DNA of 52,476 nucleotides from CAZXSK01 sp964642855 (GTDB taxonomy: Bacteria > Planctomycetota > Phycisphaerae > SM23-33). The notes under the pieces were generated by a model. That model was not told where the DNA came from. It saw only the letters and a program-made list of their open reading frames with translations, and did not search any database. The translations under genes and the position numbers were made by a program. Location of the stretch: positions 1-52,476 of the forward strand of contig CAZXSK010000022.1 of the NCBI GenBank assembly GCA_964642855.1. The letters run 5' to 3'. Positions 8,642-15,290 of this stretch are shown in pieces (within the stretch, counting starts at the first letter, position 1; each line of letters opens with the position of its first letter).

Positions 8642-9058
8642 CTACTGAAGCCTGGGGGGCTTGCGGAGTTTTTTGATCTGCCCGCGGTGCTTCTTGCGTT
8701 CGAGTCGGCGCCGGTTGGATGCGCGGGTGGGCTTGGTCTTCCGGCGACGTTTGCGAGGTTTGGCTGCCTTGCGGAGCAGGGACTTGAGCCGATGACGGGC
8801 GGCATCGCGGTTGCGCGACTGGCTGCGATGCTCGCGGGCATCGATGATCAGCACACCGTCTTCGGTCATCCTGCTGCCGGCGAGGGCCCGCAGGCGCTTT
8901 TCGACGTGTCCGGGGATCGCGTGGCAGTTGCGAACGTCCAGCCTGAGTTCCGCAGCGGTGGCGGCCTTGTTGACGTGCTGGCCGCCGGGCCCGGAAGCGC
9001 GGACGAAATTCCACACCAAGTCGCCTTCGTCGATGACAATGTCGTCGGTTACTTGCAT
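8642..9058 (-). CDS. arfB: Peptidyl-tRNA hydrolase ArfB (YaeJ-like ribosome rescue factor)
   Basis: A 138-residue release-factor homologue made of the catalytic GGQ domain and a long basic C-terminal tail. The GGQ motif is at residues 25-27 within ASGPGGQHVNK. The tail (from about residue 90, dense in Lys/Arg) is the element that enters the empty mRNA channel in stalled ribosomes. It releases nascent chains on non-stop complexes in the cytoplasm. It lies 32 bases after the oligogalacturonate lyase gene on the same strand and may be cotranscribed with it. Length and motifs match ArfB; full release factors are about 350 residues. Confidence 0.92.
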   Translation of the reverse strand: MQVTDDIVIDEGDLVWNFVRASGPGGQHVNKAATAAELRLDVRNCHAIPGHVEKRLRALAGSRMTEDGVLIIDAREHRSQSRNRDAARHRLKSLLRKAAKPRKRRRKTKPTRASNRRRLERKKHRGQIKKLRKPPRLQ

Positions 9059-9090
9059 GGGGTTTCATTGTATCCGCCAGGTCGGCGGGG

Positions 9091-10251
9091 TCAGGTGGCC
9101 TCGGGGAGCGACTGGAAGGGGGGAACATCGACGATGAAGACCTGCCCATAGGCCTGCGGGTCGGCCGTCAGCAGCACGCGCGTCTCGCCGTCGGCTCCCC
9201 GGAACATGTGCGGGTGGGGGTGCAGTTTCTGGGCGTGGTAGCTGCCGCGATGGTTCATCAGAATGCGCGGGCCAACGTACTGCTCGCCTTCAAGCTTCCA
9301 GAGCAGCAGGTTCGGGTTCCCGCCGACAAAGCCGTCGCCGACGATCAGCGTCTCGTCGATGCTGTGAAAGTGCATGCTGCGCCCGGACCAGGGCCACTCG
9401 CGCCTCTCGCCGGTTTCCCAGTCGACATAGCCGAACAGGTGCTGCTCCGGGTTCAGCCAGCCGTGGTATCCCACCCGCCGGCCGTCGGAGAACCAGTACT
9501 CGTGGCCGATCGCCTCGCCGGGCTCCTGCGGCCTGAGCTGGCGGACCTCGCGGGTTGAGATGCGCAGCCCCCAGAGTCTCTGCAGCCGATGCCACGGGCC
9601 TTCATGGCAGAACGTCAACAGGTCCGGGTCGGTAGACGACGTGTTGACGTGCCCGATCCAGCGATGGTCTTCATGAAGCAGCCGGGCCTCGCCGCTGTCG
9701 ATGTCGATCGCCATGATCTGGCAGTGGGGTCTGGCTTCGAAAGTTTCGTCGAATCCCACATAGCCATGGTGCATGTCGGTCCGGATGCGGCTGGAGAGAT
9801 CCTCCTGAATGCCGATGCACACGGTCCGTCCGTCGGCGGTGACGGAGAGCATGCTGGGCAGGTAGCCTTCCGGCAGCGGCCAGATCTGGCGCGTCGCGCA
9901 TTCCTTCAGATCAGCTGCAAGTACGGCTTGGTGTCCGTCCGCTTCGGCTACGAAGTAAGCTTCGTCCCGCGACGGATTGACAAAGCTCCGCAGCAGCGAG
10001 GAGCACTCACCACGGGAGAAGTCGGTGATCTGCGTGATCTGGCCGGATGCCAGCTCGATGCTGTACAGGTTCGTGGCGTTGTGCCGGTCGGAGCCGAAGA
10101 TCAGCCGCGTTCCGCCGTCCCAGAACCCCTGGTTGGTGAAGTACGGGTGATGGCTGTGTGCGAGGTGGTCGGTCAGTTGCGTGACCGTTGCCCCGGAGAC
10201 AGGATCCCGGAAGGTCTGCTTCTCCGCGGAGAGAACGTCGCCTGCAGCCAT
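9091..10251 (-). CDS. Oligogalacturonate lyase-family protein (PL22-type beta-propeller)
   Basis: A 386-residue seven-bladed propeller-type protein resembling oligogalacturonate lyases, which cleave short unsaturated pectin oligomers to monomers in the cytoplasm. Propeller-blade repeats are visible (LIFGSDRHNATNLYSIELASG and similar TDP... and GYVDWETGE blades), and IGHEYWFSDGRRVGYHGW matches the region with the manganese-binding histidine of PL22. There is no signal peptide. The start has a GGGAGC ribosome site. It follows uppS by 26 bases, an odd neighbour, and precedes arfB. Related propellers act on other uronides, so the exact substrate is uncertain. Confidence 0.83.
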   Translation of the reverse strand: MAAGDVLSAEKQTFRDPVSGATVTQLTDHLAHSHHPYFTNQGFWDGGTRLIFGSDRHNATNLYSIELASGQITQITDFSRGECSSLLRSFVNPSRDEAYFVAEADGHQAVLAADLKECATRQIWPLPEGYLPSMLSVTADGRTVCIGIQEDLSSRIRTDMHHGYVGFDETFEARPHCQIMAIDIDSGEARLLHEDHRWIGHVNTSSTDPDLLTFCHEGPWHRLQRLWGLRISTREVRQLRPQEPGEAIGHEYWFSDGRRVGYHGWLNPEQHLFGYVDWETGERREWPWSGRSMHFHSIDETLIVGDGFVGGNPNLLLWKLEGEQYVGPRILMNHRGSYHAQKLHPHPHMFRGADGETRVLLTADPQAYGQVFIVDVPPFQSLPEAT

Positions 10252-10277
10252 GGGTGCTCCCTGGTTTCGGTAAGGGG

Positions 10278-11051
10278 CTAGCGGTTGGACGCGTCGACAC
10301 CGCCGAACCGGCGATGGCGGGAAGCGTAGATGCTGATCGCCTCGCGGAACCTCTCTTCGTCGAAGTCCGGCCAGTAGGTATCGGTAATGAAGAATTCTGC
10401 GTAGGAGATCTGCCAGAGCAGGAAGTTGCTGATGCGATTCTCTCCGGAGGTCCGGATCAGCAGGTCGGGGTCGGGCACGCCGGCGGTATCGAGGCGGTTG
10501 GAGATCAGCTCCTGGTCAACCTGCTCGGGGTCGATCGTCCCTTCAGCTGCGTCGCGGGCAATGTGTCGGACGGCGTCGGTCATTTCCACGCGGGATCCGT
10601 AGTTCAGCGCGAGGCAGAGAAACATGCCGGTATTGCTCGACGAAACGCGCACTGATTCATCGAGCTCGCGCAGGACCGGTTCGGGCAGACCCTGACGCCG
10701 GCCGAGGTGCCGCAGCCTGACATTGTGCTCCATGACGGTCGGTCGCTCGTGGACGAGGTAGTCGGCGTAGAGGTGCATGAGGGTGTTGACCTCGTCCTCG
10801 GGGCGAGACCAGTTCTCGATGGAGAAGCTGTAGAGCGTCAGCGCTTCGAGCCCCAGGCGGGCGGCTTCGGTGACGATCCTCCGGACGTTCCCCGCGCCGG
10901 CTTCGTGGCCGGCCGACCGGGGCAGGCCTCGCTGGCGGGCCCACCGGCCGTTGCCGTCCATGATGATCGCCACGGACCGCGGGATGCGCTCGTCGGGCAC
11001 GCCGAGCTGGGCTCTTGCAGCGGCTACGGCTTCTGCCGATACGTCAGCCAT
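10278..11051 (-). CDS. uppS: Isoprenyl transferase (undecaprenyl pyrophosphate synthase)
   Basis: A 257-residue cis-prenyltransferase that extends farnesyl diphosphate to the undecaprenyl carrier used in peptidoglycan and O-antigen synthesis. The catalytic motif VAIIMDGNGRWAR contains D32; TLYSFSIENWSRP and the C-terminal DLLIRTSGENRISNFLLWQ with the SYAEFFITDTYWPDF segment are all diagnostic. Its start overlaps the 3' end of purA by eight bases, so the two genes are likely translationally coupled. Length is normal for the family. Confidence 0.97.
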   Translation of the reverse strand: MADVSAEAVAAARAQLGVPDERIPRSVAIIMDGNGRWARQRGLPRSAGHEAGAGNVRRIVTEAARLGLEALTLYSFSIENWSRPEDEVNTLMHLYADYLVHERPTVMEHNVRLRHLGRRQGLPEPVLRELDESVRVSSSNTGMFLCLALNYGSRVEMTDAVRHIARDAAEGTIDPEQVDQELISNRLDTAGVPDPDLLIRTSGENRISNFLLWQISYAEFFITDTYWPDFDEERFREAISIYASRHRRFGGVDASNR

Positions 11052-12357
11052 CGACGAGCTCCGAGATCGACGAGTGATGGACGATGGTCTGCGACCGTTC
11101 CGGGCCTACGCTGACAAACCCTACCGGGCGATCGAGGATCTGCTCGACGCGTGCAACGTAGTCTTTCGCCGTGGCGGGCAGGTCGTCGAACGTCTTGCAG
11201 CCGGTGATGTCCTCGCTCCAGCCGGGCATGGTCTCGTAGACGCACCGGGCCTGGCCCATCCGTGCCGGGTCGAAGTGCTCCAGCGGCTTGCCGTCGACGG
11301 TGTAGCCAGTGCAGATGGAGATTTCCTCAAGTCCGGTCAGCACGTCGACCAGCGACAGCGCCAGCTCGTGCACGCCGGAAAGGTCGGCGGTGTACCGGGC
11401 GGCGAATGCGTCGAACCAGCCACAACGTCGAGGCCGGCCGGTGGTCGTGCCGTACTCGTTGCCCTGCTCGCGCAGGTAGTTGCCCGTGTCGTTGTCCTGT
11501 TCGGAGGGGAAGGGCCCGGCGCCGACGCGTGTGGTGTACGCCTTGATCAGCCCGACGACCGTGCCGACGGCGGTGGGGGGAACCCCGGCGCCGGACGGGA
11601 CACCACAGGCCGTGACCGACGAGCTTGTCACGAACGGGAACGTGCCGTGGTCGATGTCCAGCATCGAGCCCTGGCCGCCCTCGAACAGAACCCGCTTGCC
11701 GCCGGCGATGGCGTCGCGCAGCAGCGCACCGGTGTTGCCGATCATGCTCTCGAGCTCCCGGCCGTAGCCGGCGAATTCGTCGGCGATCGCGTCGGCGTCG
11801 AGTGGCTGGGCGTCGTAAAGGGCGCCGAAGATGCGGTTTTTGATCTCGGCGATGAGGCGGACCTTCTGGCAGAGTTCATCCGGGCGGATCAGGTCGCCGA
11901 CGCGGATGGCCGTCGAGCGGTTGGTCTTGTCCGAGTAGCACGGGCCGATGCCGCGTGCGGTGGTCCCGATCTTGCGTTCGGAGGACAGCGCCTCCTCGCT
12001 GAGGCGGTCCTGCAGCTTGTGCCATGGCATGACCACGTGGGCGATCGAGGAAATGCGCAGGTTCTCGCTGCTTACGTTCACGCCGCGCTCACGGAGGCCT
12101 TGGATCTCCGTCAGTGCGGTTGCCGGGTCGAACGCCAGACCGTTGCCCACCACGTTGACCACGTGGGGGTGCAGGATCCCGCAGGGGATCAGGTGCAGGG
12201 CGTAGGTTTCGTCGCCGACCGCGACGGTGTGGCCGGCGTTGGCCCCGCCGCAGAACCGCACGACGTACTGGGACACCTTCGCCAGGGCGTCGACAATTTT
12301 GCCCTTTCCTTCGTCACCCCACTGAAGCCCGACAACCGTTACGTTTTTCGATTCCAT
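11044..12357 (-). CDS. purA: Adenylosuccinate synthetase
   Basis: A 437-residue enzyme that joins IMP and aspartate with GTP to give adenylosuccinate, the first committed step to AMP. The N-terminal VVGLQWGDEGKGKIVDALA contains the GDEGKGK loop (14-20) with the catalytic Asp; GGANAGHTV, GTTARGIGPCYSDK, and TTTGRPRRCGWFD near the C terminus are standard. It is the first gene of a minus-strand group purA-uppS-lyase-arfB and has its own promoter (12418-12445) and a leader hairpin (12386-12407). Confidence 0.98.
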   Translation of the reverse strand: MESKNVTVVGLQWGDEGKGKIVDALAKVSQYVVRFCGGANAGHTVAVGDETYALHLIPCGILHPHVVNVVGNGLAFDPATALTEIQGLRERGVNVSSENLRISSIAHVVMPWHKLQDRLSEEALSSERKIGTTARGIGPCYSDKTNRSTAIRVGDLIRPDELCQKVRLIAEIKNRIFGALYDAQPLDADAIADEFAGYGRELESMIGNTGALLRDAIAGGKRVLFEGGQGSMLDIDHGTFPFVTSSSVTACGVPSGAGVPPTAVGTVVGLIKAYTTRVGAGPFPSEQDNDTGNYLREQGNEYGTTTGRPRRCGWFDAFAARYTADLSGVHELALSLVDVLTGLEEISICTGYTVDGKPLEHFDPARMGQARCVYETMPGWSEDITGCKTFDDLPATAKDYVARVEQILDRPVGFVSVGPERSQTIVHHSSISELVDG

Positions 12358-12385
12358 GACAACATCCTGTCAATCCGCGAACAGA

Positions 12386-12407
12386 CGTTGCCCCAACCTG
12401 GGCAACG
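12386..12407 (-). promoter_or_regulatory. Perfect hairpin in the purA leader
   Basis: CGTTGCCC at 12386-12393 and GGGCAACG at 12400-12407 form an 8-bp stem with a six-base loop. It lies just inside the predicted purA transcript, about 29 bases before the start codon. It could be a dyad operator or a stabilising RNA stem. It does not match the enterobacterial PurR box. Confidence 0.5.
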
Positions 12408-12417
12408 CAACCGCATC

Positions 12418-12445
12418 AGCATAGGCGATGCCGGGAAGGTGTCAA
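12418..12445 (-). promoter_or_regulatory. Sigma-70-type promoter of purA
   Basis: Read on the minus strand, TTGACA occupies 12445-12440 and TATGCT 12423-12418, with a 16-base spacer. Transcription would begin near 12411, giving a leader of about 54 bases that contains the hairpin. Confidence 0.65.
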
Positions 12446-12484
12446 GAAATCTGCCCTCCCTTTCCGATGATTCCCCAGCGGGGG

Positions 12485-12513
12485 TTGAGCACGATTCGGC
12501 GCGGCATTAGAAT
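12485..12513 (+). promoter_or_regulatory. Sigma-70-type promoter of the small protein gene
   Basis: TTGAGC at 12485-12490 and TAGAAT at 12508-12513 with a 17-base spacer. The predicted start near 12520 lies about 32 bases before the chosen GTG codon. Confidence 0.6.
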
Positions 12514-12551
12514 GCAGGGAGTGAAGCTTGTTGCGGCAGGAGTACCTCGTA

Positions 12552-12818
12552 GTGCGTGAAAAGAAGAAACCCAAGGTCCTCGGCGTGGGGCTGGACAACC
12601 AGGATGGGCATGTGCGGGTTACGCGCGGGGACAATTTCCACCTCGTCGGCGGCTCGCAGGATACCCATGAGTCGATGCAGGAGAAGTGCATCAAGATGAA
12701 CGAAAAGCTCCGCGAGCGCGGAAAACAGCTCGAACAGCTCGAGCGCAACGAGTTTCTCGATATCGCCGGTGAGTGCGATATGCCGGTTCTGGAAGTCCGG
12801 CGGCGCGAAAGGTCCTGA
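12552..12818 (+). CDS. Small uncharacterised protein upstream of ispE
   Basis: An 88-residue protein I do not recognise by name. It starts Lys-rich (MREKKKPKVLGVGLDN), has a central DGHVRVTRGDNFHLVGGSQDTHE segment, then a charged helix likely to be a short coiled coil (MQEKCIKMNEKLRERGKQLE) and ends LEVRRRERS. No signal peptide or membrane segment is seen. The GTG at 12552 is chosen because GGCAGGAG lies nine bases upstream and a good promoter precedes it; a TTG at 12528 is in frame but lacks a ribosome site. I believe similar small proteins occur in other planctomycetes, but cannot check. ispE follows after 72 bases. Confidence 0.7.
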   Translation: MREKKKPKVLGVGLDNQDGHVRVTRGDNFHLVGGSQDTHESMQEKCIKMNEKLRERGKQLEQLERNEFLDIAGECDMPVLEVRRRERS

Positions 12819-12890
12819 CCCGGTGACTGCCATCGAACCACCCGAGCCCATCGGCCAGCCCGGTGGGCTTGCTTTGTATGGGGGGAAGGC

Positions 12891-13811
12891 ATGACCTCCG
12901 GCGAGCGTGAGGACAACGGGGGGGCGATCGCTCCGCCCCGACCTGCGATGGAACACCTGGGGGAGACGATCCGCCTGTGGGCGCCGGCGAAGATCAACCT
13001 GAACCTGCACGTGGGGCCGGTGCGGGACGACGGCTTTCATCCGCTGGATTCGCTTGTCGCGAAAGTGACCTTCTATGACCGCATCGACCTTCAGCGGCGC
13101 ACCGACGGGCGTCTTCTGCTGGAAGTCGACGGGTTCGATTGCGGGCCCGGAGAGCAGAACCTCGCCCTGCGGGCAGCCAGGATGCTGCTCGATGAGGCCG
13201 GGGGGCCCGGCGCGAACCTGCGGCTGAGCAAACAGATTCCGCCGGGAATGGGACTGGGCGGAGGATCATCCGACGCAGCAGCCGTGGTTCGTGGGCTTCG
13301 CGAGCTCTGGTCGCTGGATGTCTCCGAGGAGCAGCTCGCCGAGATGGCAGCCAGCCTGGGCAGCGACGTGCCTCTGTTCCTGGCGGGCCCGACCAGCCGG
13401 ATGCAAGGGCGCGGCGAACAGCTTTCTCCGGTCGAGGTCCACCCTTTTGCAGTATTGATGATTCTGCCCCCACTGCACTGCTCGACGGGCGAGGTCTACC
13501 GCGCCTACGACGAGCAGCCCGTTTCGCTTGCGGGACAGGAAATGCTGGAGGCGATCGCAACCCAGCCGCCAAGCAGGTGGCGGGGCCGGCTCCGGAACGA
13601 TCTGGCGGGTCCGGCGACGGTCGTCTGCCCGGAACTCGGCGAATTGCGGGACAGGTTGGCCAGTGCCCTGGGACTGCCGGTCAGCGTCACGGGCAGCGGA
13701 GCGGGGCTGTTCGTGCTCTGCGACGATGCTTCGGAGCTGGGGGAGCTTGTCAGCCGGCTGCCGAAGGACCTCGGTGCACGCGTGGTTGCAGCCCGGGGGG
13801 AGCCGCGATGA
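12891..13811 (+). CDS. ispE: 4-diphosphocytidyl-2-C-methyl-D-erythritol kinase
   Basis: A 306-residue GHMP kinase that phosphorylates CDP-methylerythritol in the MEP isoprenoid pathway. WAPAKINLNLHV (about 30-41) is the substrate-binding N terminus; PPGMGLGGGSSDAAAV (about 117-132) is the ATP-binding glycine-rich loop; VSVTGSGAGLFVL is the C-terminal GHMP motif. A 28-residue N-terminal extension precedes the conserved start. The ATG at 12891 has a strong GGGGGAAGG site, so the extension is probably real. It lies downstream of the small protein gene, and uppS in the same pathway chain is nearby on the other strand. Confidence 0.96.
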   Translation: MTSGEREDNGGAIAPPRPAMEHLGETIRLWAPAKINLNLHVGPVRDDGFHPLDSLVAKVTFYDRIDLQRRTDGRLLLEVDGFDCGPGEQNLALRAARMLLDEAGGPGANLRLSKQIPPGMGLGGGSSDAAAVVRGLRELWSLDVSEEQLAEMAASLGSDVPLFLAGPTSRMQGRGEQLSPVEVHPFAVLMILPPLHCSTGEVYRAYDEQPVSLAGQEMLEAIATQPPSRWRGRLRNDLAGPATVVCPELGELRDRLASALGLPVSVTGSGAGLFVLCDDASELGELVSRLPKDLGARVVAARGEPR

Positions 13812-13886
13812 CGGGTGAGGATCGGCCGGCTGGCGTCCGATAGACAGGGCGTCCGGTGGCGTTTTGCAGGAAAATGCTCAGTGGGG

Positions 13887-13915
13887 TTGACCGGTGAGCG
13901 ACTTCCTGCTACAAG
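13887..13915 (+). promoter_or_regulatory. Promoter of tRNA-Ala(GGC)
   Basis: TTGACC at 13887-13892 and TACAAG at 13910-13915, 17 bases apart. Transcription would start about five bases before the tRNA. Confidence 0.6.
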
Positions 13916-13926
13916 AAGCAATCCAC

Positions 13927-13999
13927 GGGGCCGTGGCGCAGCTGGGAGCGCGCCTGCATGGCATGCAGGAGGTCCGGGGTTCGAATCCCCGCGGCTCCA
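13927..13999 (+). tRNA. tRNA-Ala (anticodon GGC)
   Basis: A 73-base cloverleaf. The acceptor stem GGGGCCG pairs with CGGCTCC and contains the G3-U70 wobble that identifies alanine tRNAs. The anticodon arm is CCTGC-ATGGCAT-GCAGG, giving GGC. The T arm has GGTTCGAATCC. No CCA is encoded. A dedicated promoter and terminator flank it, so it is a single-gene unit. Confidence 0.97.
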
Positions 14000-14008
14000 T
14001 TGGATCTG

Positions 14009-14041
14009 GGCGGGGCGATCAAAAGCCCCGCCTTTTCTTTT
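14009..14041 (+). terminator. Intrinsic terminator of tRNA-Ala(GGC)
   Basis: GGCGGGGC at 14009-14016 pairs with GCCCCGCC at 14025-14032 around an A-rich loop and is followed by TTTTCTTTT. A strong rho-independent terminator. Confidence 0.9.
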
Positions 14042-14058
14042 GCCCGCAGGGATGGGTT

Positions 14059-15273
14059 ATGACACGTCTCCATGCCGACCTGAAGCAATCTCTCGTCCTG
14101 CTGCTGGTGGCTGTGACAGCGGGAGTGGCTGGCTGCAACGAGGACGACGCAGCAGGGAACGGCGACGCATCGATCGCAGGCCCCTCGGCCTCCAGGGGCG
14201 CCGGGAGCCCCACCAGCTGGAAGCCGTCTCCCATTGCCCCCGCCAGCGGGCCCGAGAAGCGTGCGCGGCGGGCAGGAATCGCCCAGAGCTTCGGGAGGAT
14301 CGAACGCGAGCTTGCCAGTCATGGCGGCAGTTGGGCTGCATGGGCTGACAGGCTCGAGCCATTCCGGCAGGGCATGCGCAAACGCCCGCGCCCGAGCGAC
14401 TGGCGGTTCACGGGCAATGAGCTGCGATTCCTGCTGGTCAACGAAGCCACTCCGGCGGTGAAGGGCCAGGGCCCACTCGACGCGATCTTCTCCCTCGACC
14501 GTCAGCTTGCCGAGAGGGGCATTGACCTGATCGTGATGCCGATTCCCGACAAGGCTGCGATCTACCCGGACAAGATTTCCCGCACCGTGCCGGAAGACCG
14601 CCTGGTCGCCCTGGCGATGAAGCGGCTGATGCGGGATCTGCTGCAGGGGGGCGTGGAGGTCATCGATCTGTATACCGTTTTCCGAGACCACCGCGATCGG
14701 ATCCGCGACCGGTACCGGCTGTACCATCCGTACGATACCCACTGGCGGAACGTGTCCTCGCAGATCGCAGCCGACGAAATCGCCAAGCGCCTCAAGCGGT
14801 ACGATTTCGTGCGGGAAGCAATGGCCGAGCCCGCACGCTACGAGACACGCCAGGAACCGAACCCGGGCAGGGCGGACCTGGGGTCAGCCGAGCAAAGAGA
14901 ACGTGCGGAGAACGACCCGGACCTGGACGACCCGGTCCTGGCGGTCTACGACAAGGTCACAGGCGAGCGATACGTTGATGCCAACGACTCTCCAATCGTC
15001 ATCACCGGTGACAGCTTCGCGCGGATCTACAGGGACAAAGCGGCCCATTTCGGTGCCCAGACAGCTGCGCAGATCAACATGCCGGTCGCTCTGCTGCACG
15101 CGATGGGCTCCGGGCCGTTCGTGCCCAGGCTGCTGGCCGAGAAGGGCCCGCAGTACATCCAGGGCAAGCGGGTGTTCATCTGGACGACCGTTGCGCGGGC
15201 GTTCTATCGCGCGCAATGGACGGTGACCGATCTGGAAGAGGCCTACGCCGATCCCAACAGCATCGAGCGGTAG
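14059..15273 (+). CDS. Lipoprotein with AlgX/AlgJ-like SGNH hydrolase domain
   Basis: A 404-residue predicted lipoprotein. The signal peptide ends in a lipobox (AGVAGC, Cys26), then a linker rich in Gly, Ser and Pro. The SGNH-like domain spans about 120-390: ELRFLLVNEATPAVKG, a D-T-H-W motif at 226-229 and a G-D-S motif at 317-319, the catalytic dyad and serine of AlgX/AlgJ-type O-acetyltransferases. The family acetylates or deacetylates exported polysaccharides. I chose the ATG at 14059, since upstream in-frame codons run through the tRNA. No polysaccharide polymerase or MBOAT acyltransferase lies beside it, so the substrate is unknown. It converges with the DUF4159 gene. Confidence 0.82.
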   Translation: MTRLHADLKQSLVLLLVAVTAGVAGCNEDDAAGNGDASIAGPSASRGAGSPTSWKPSPIAPASGPEKRARRAGIAQSFGRIERELASHGGSWAAWADRLEPFRQGMRKRPRPSDWRFTGNELRFLLVNEATPAVKGQGPLDAIFSLDRQLAERGIDLIVMPIPDKAAIYPDKISRTVPEDRLVALAMKRLMRDLLQGGVEVIDLYTVFRDHRDRIRDRYRLYHPYDTHWRNVSSQIAADEIAKRLKRYDFVREAMAEPARYETRQEPNPGRADLGSAEQRERAENDPDLDDPVLAVYDKVTGERYVDANDSPIVITGDSFARIYRDKAAHFGAQTAAQINMPVALLHAMGSGPFVPRLLAEKGPQYIQGKRVFIWTTVARAFYRAQWTVTDLEEAYADPNSIER

Positions 15274-15290
15274 CTTTCGAACCTGCCGCG

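Noticed and set aside
10870..12510. Plus-strand open frame of 546 codons opposite purA and uppS
   Set aside because: purA and uppS have unmistakable motifs on the minus strand; the plus frame is a GC-rich shadow.
13909..14742. Minus-strand open frame of 277 codons across tRNA-Ala and the AlgX-like gene
   Set aside because: It ends with the tRNA-shadow peptide GAAGIRTPDLLHA and lies antisense to a lipoprotein with clear motifs.
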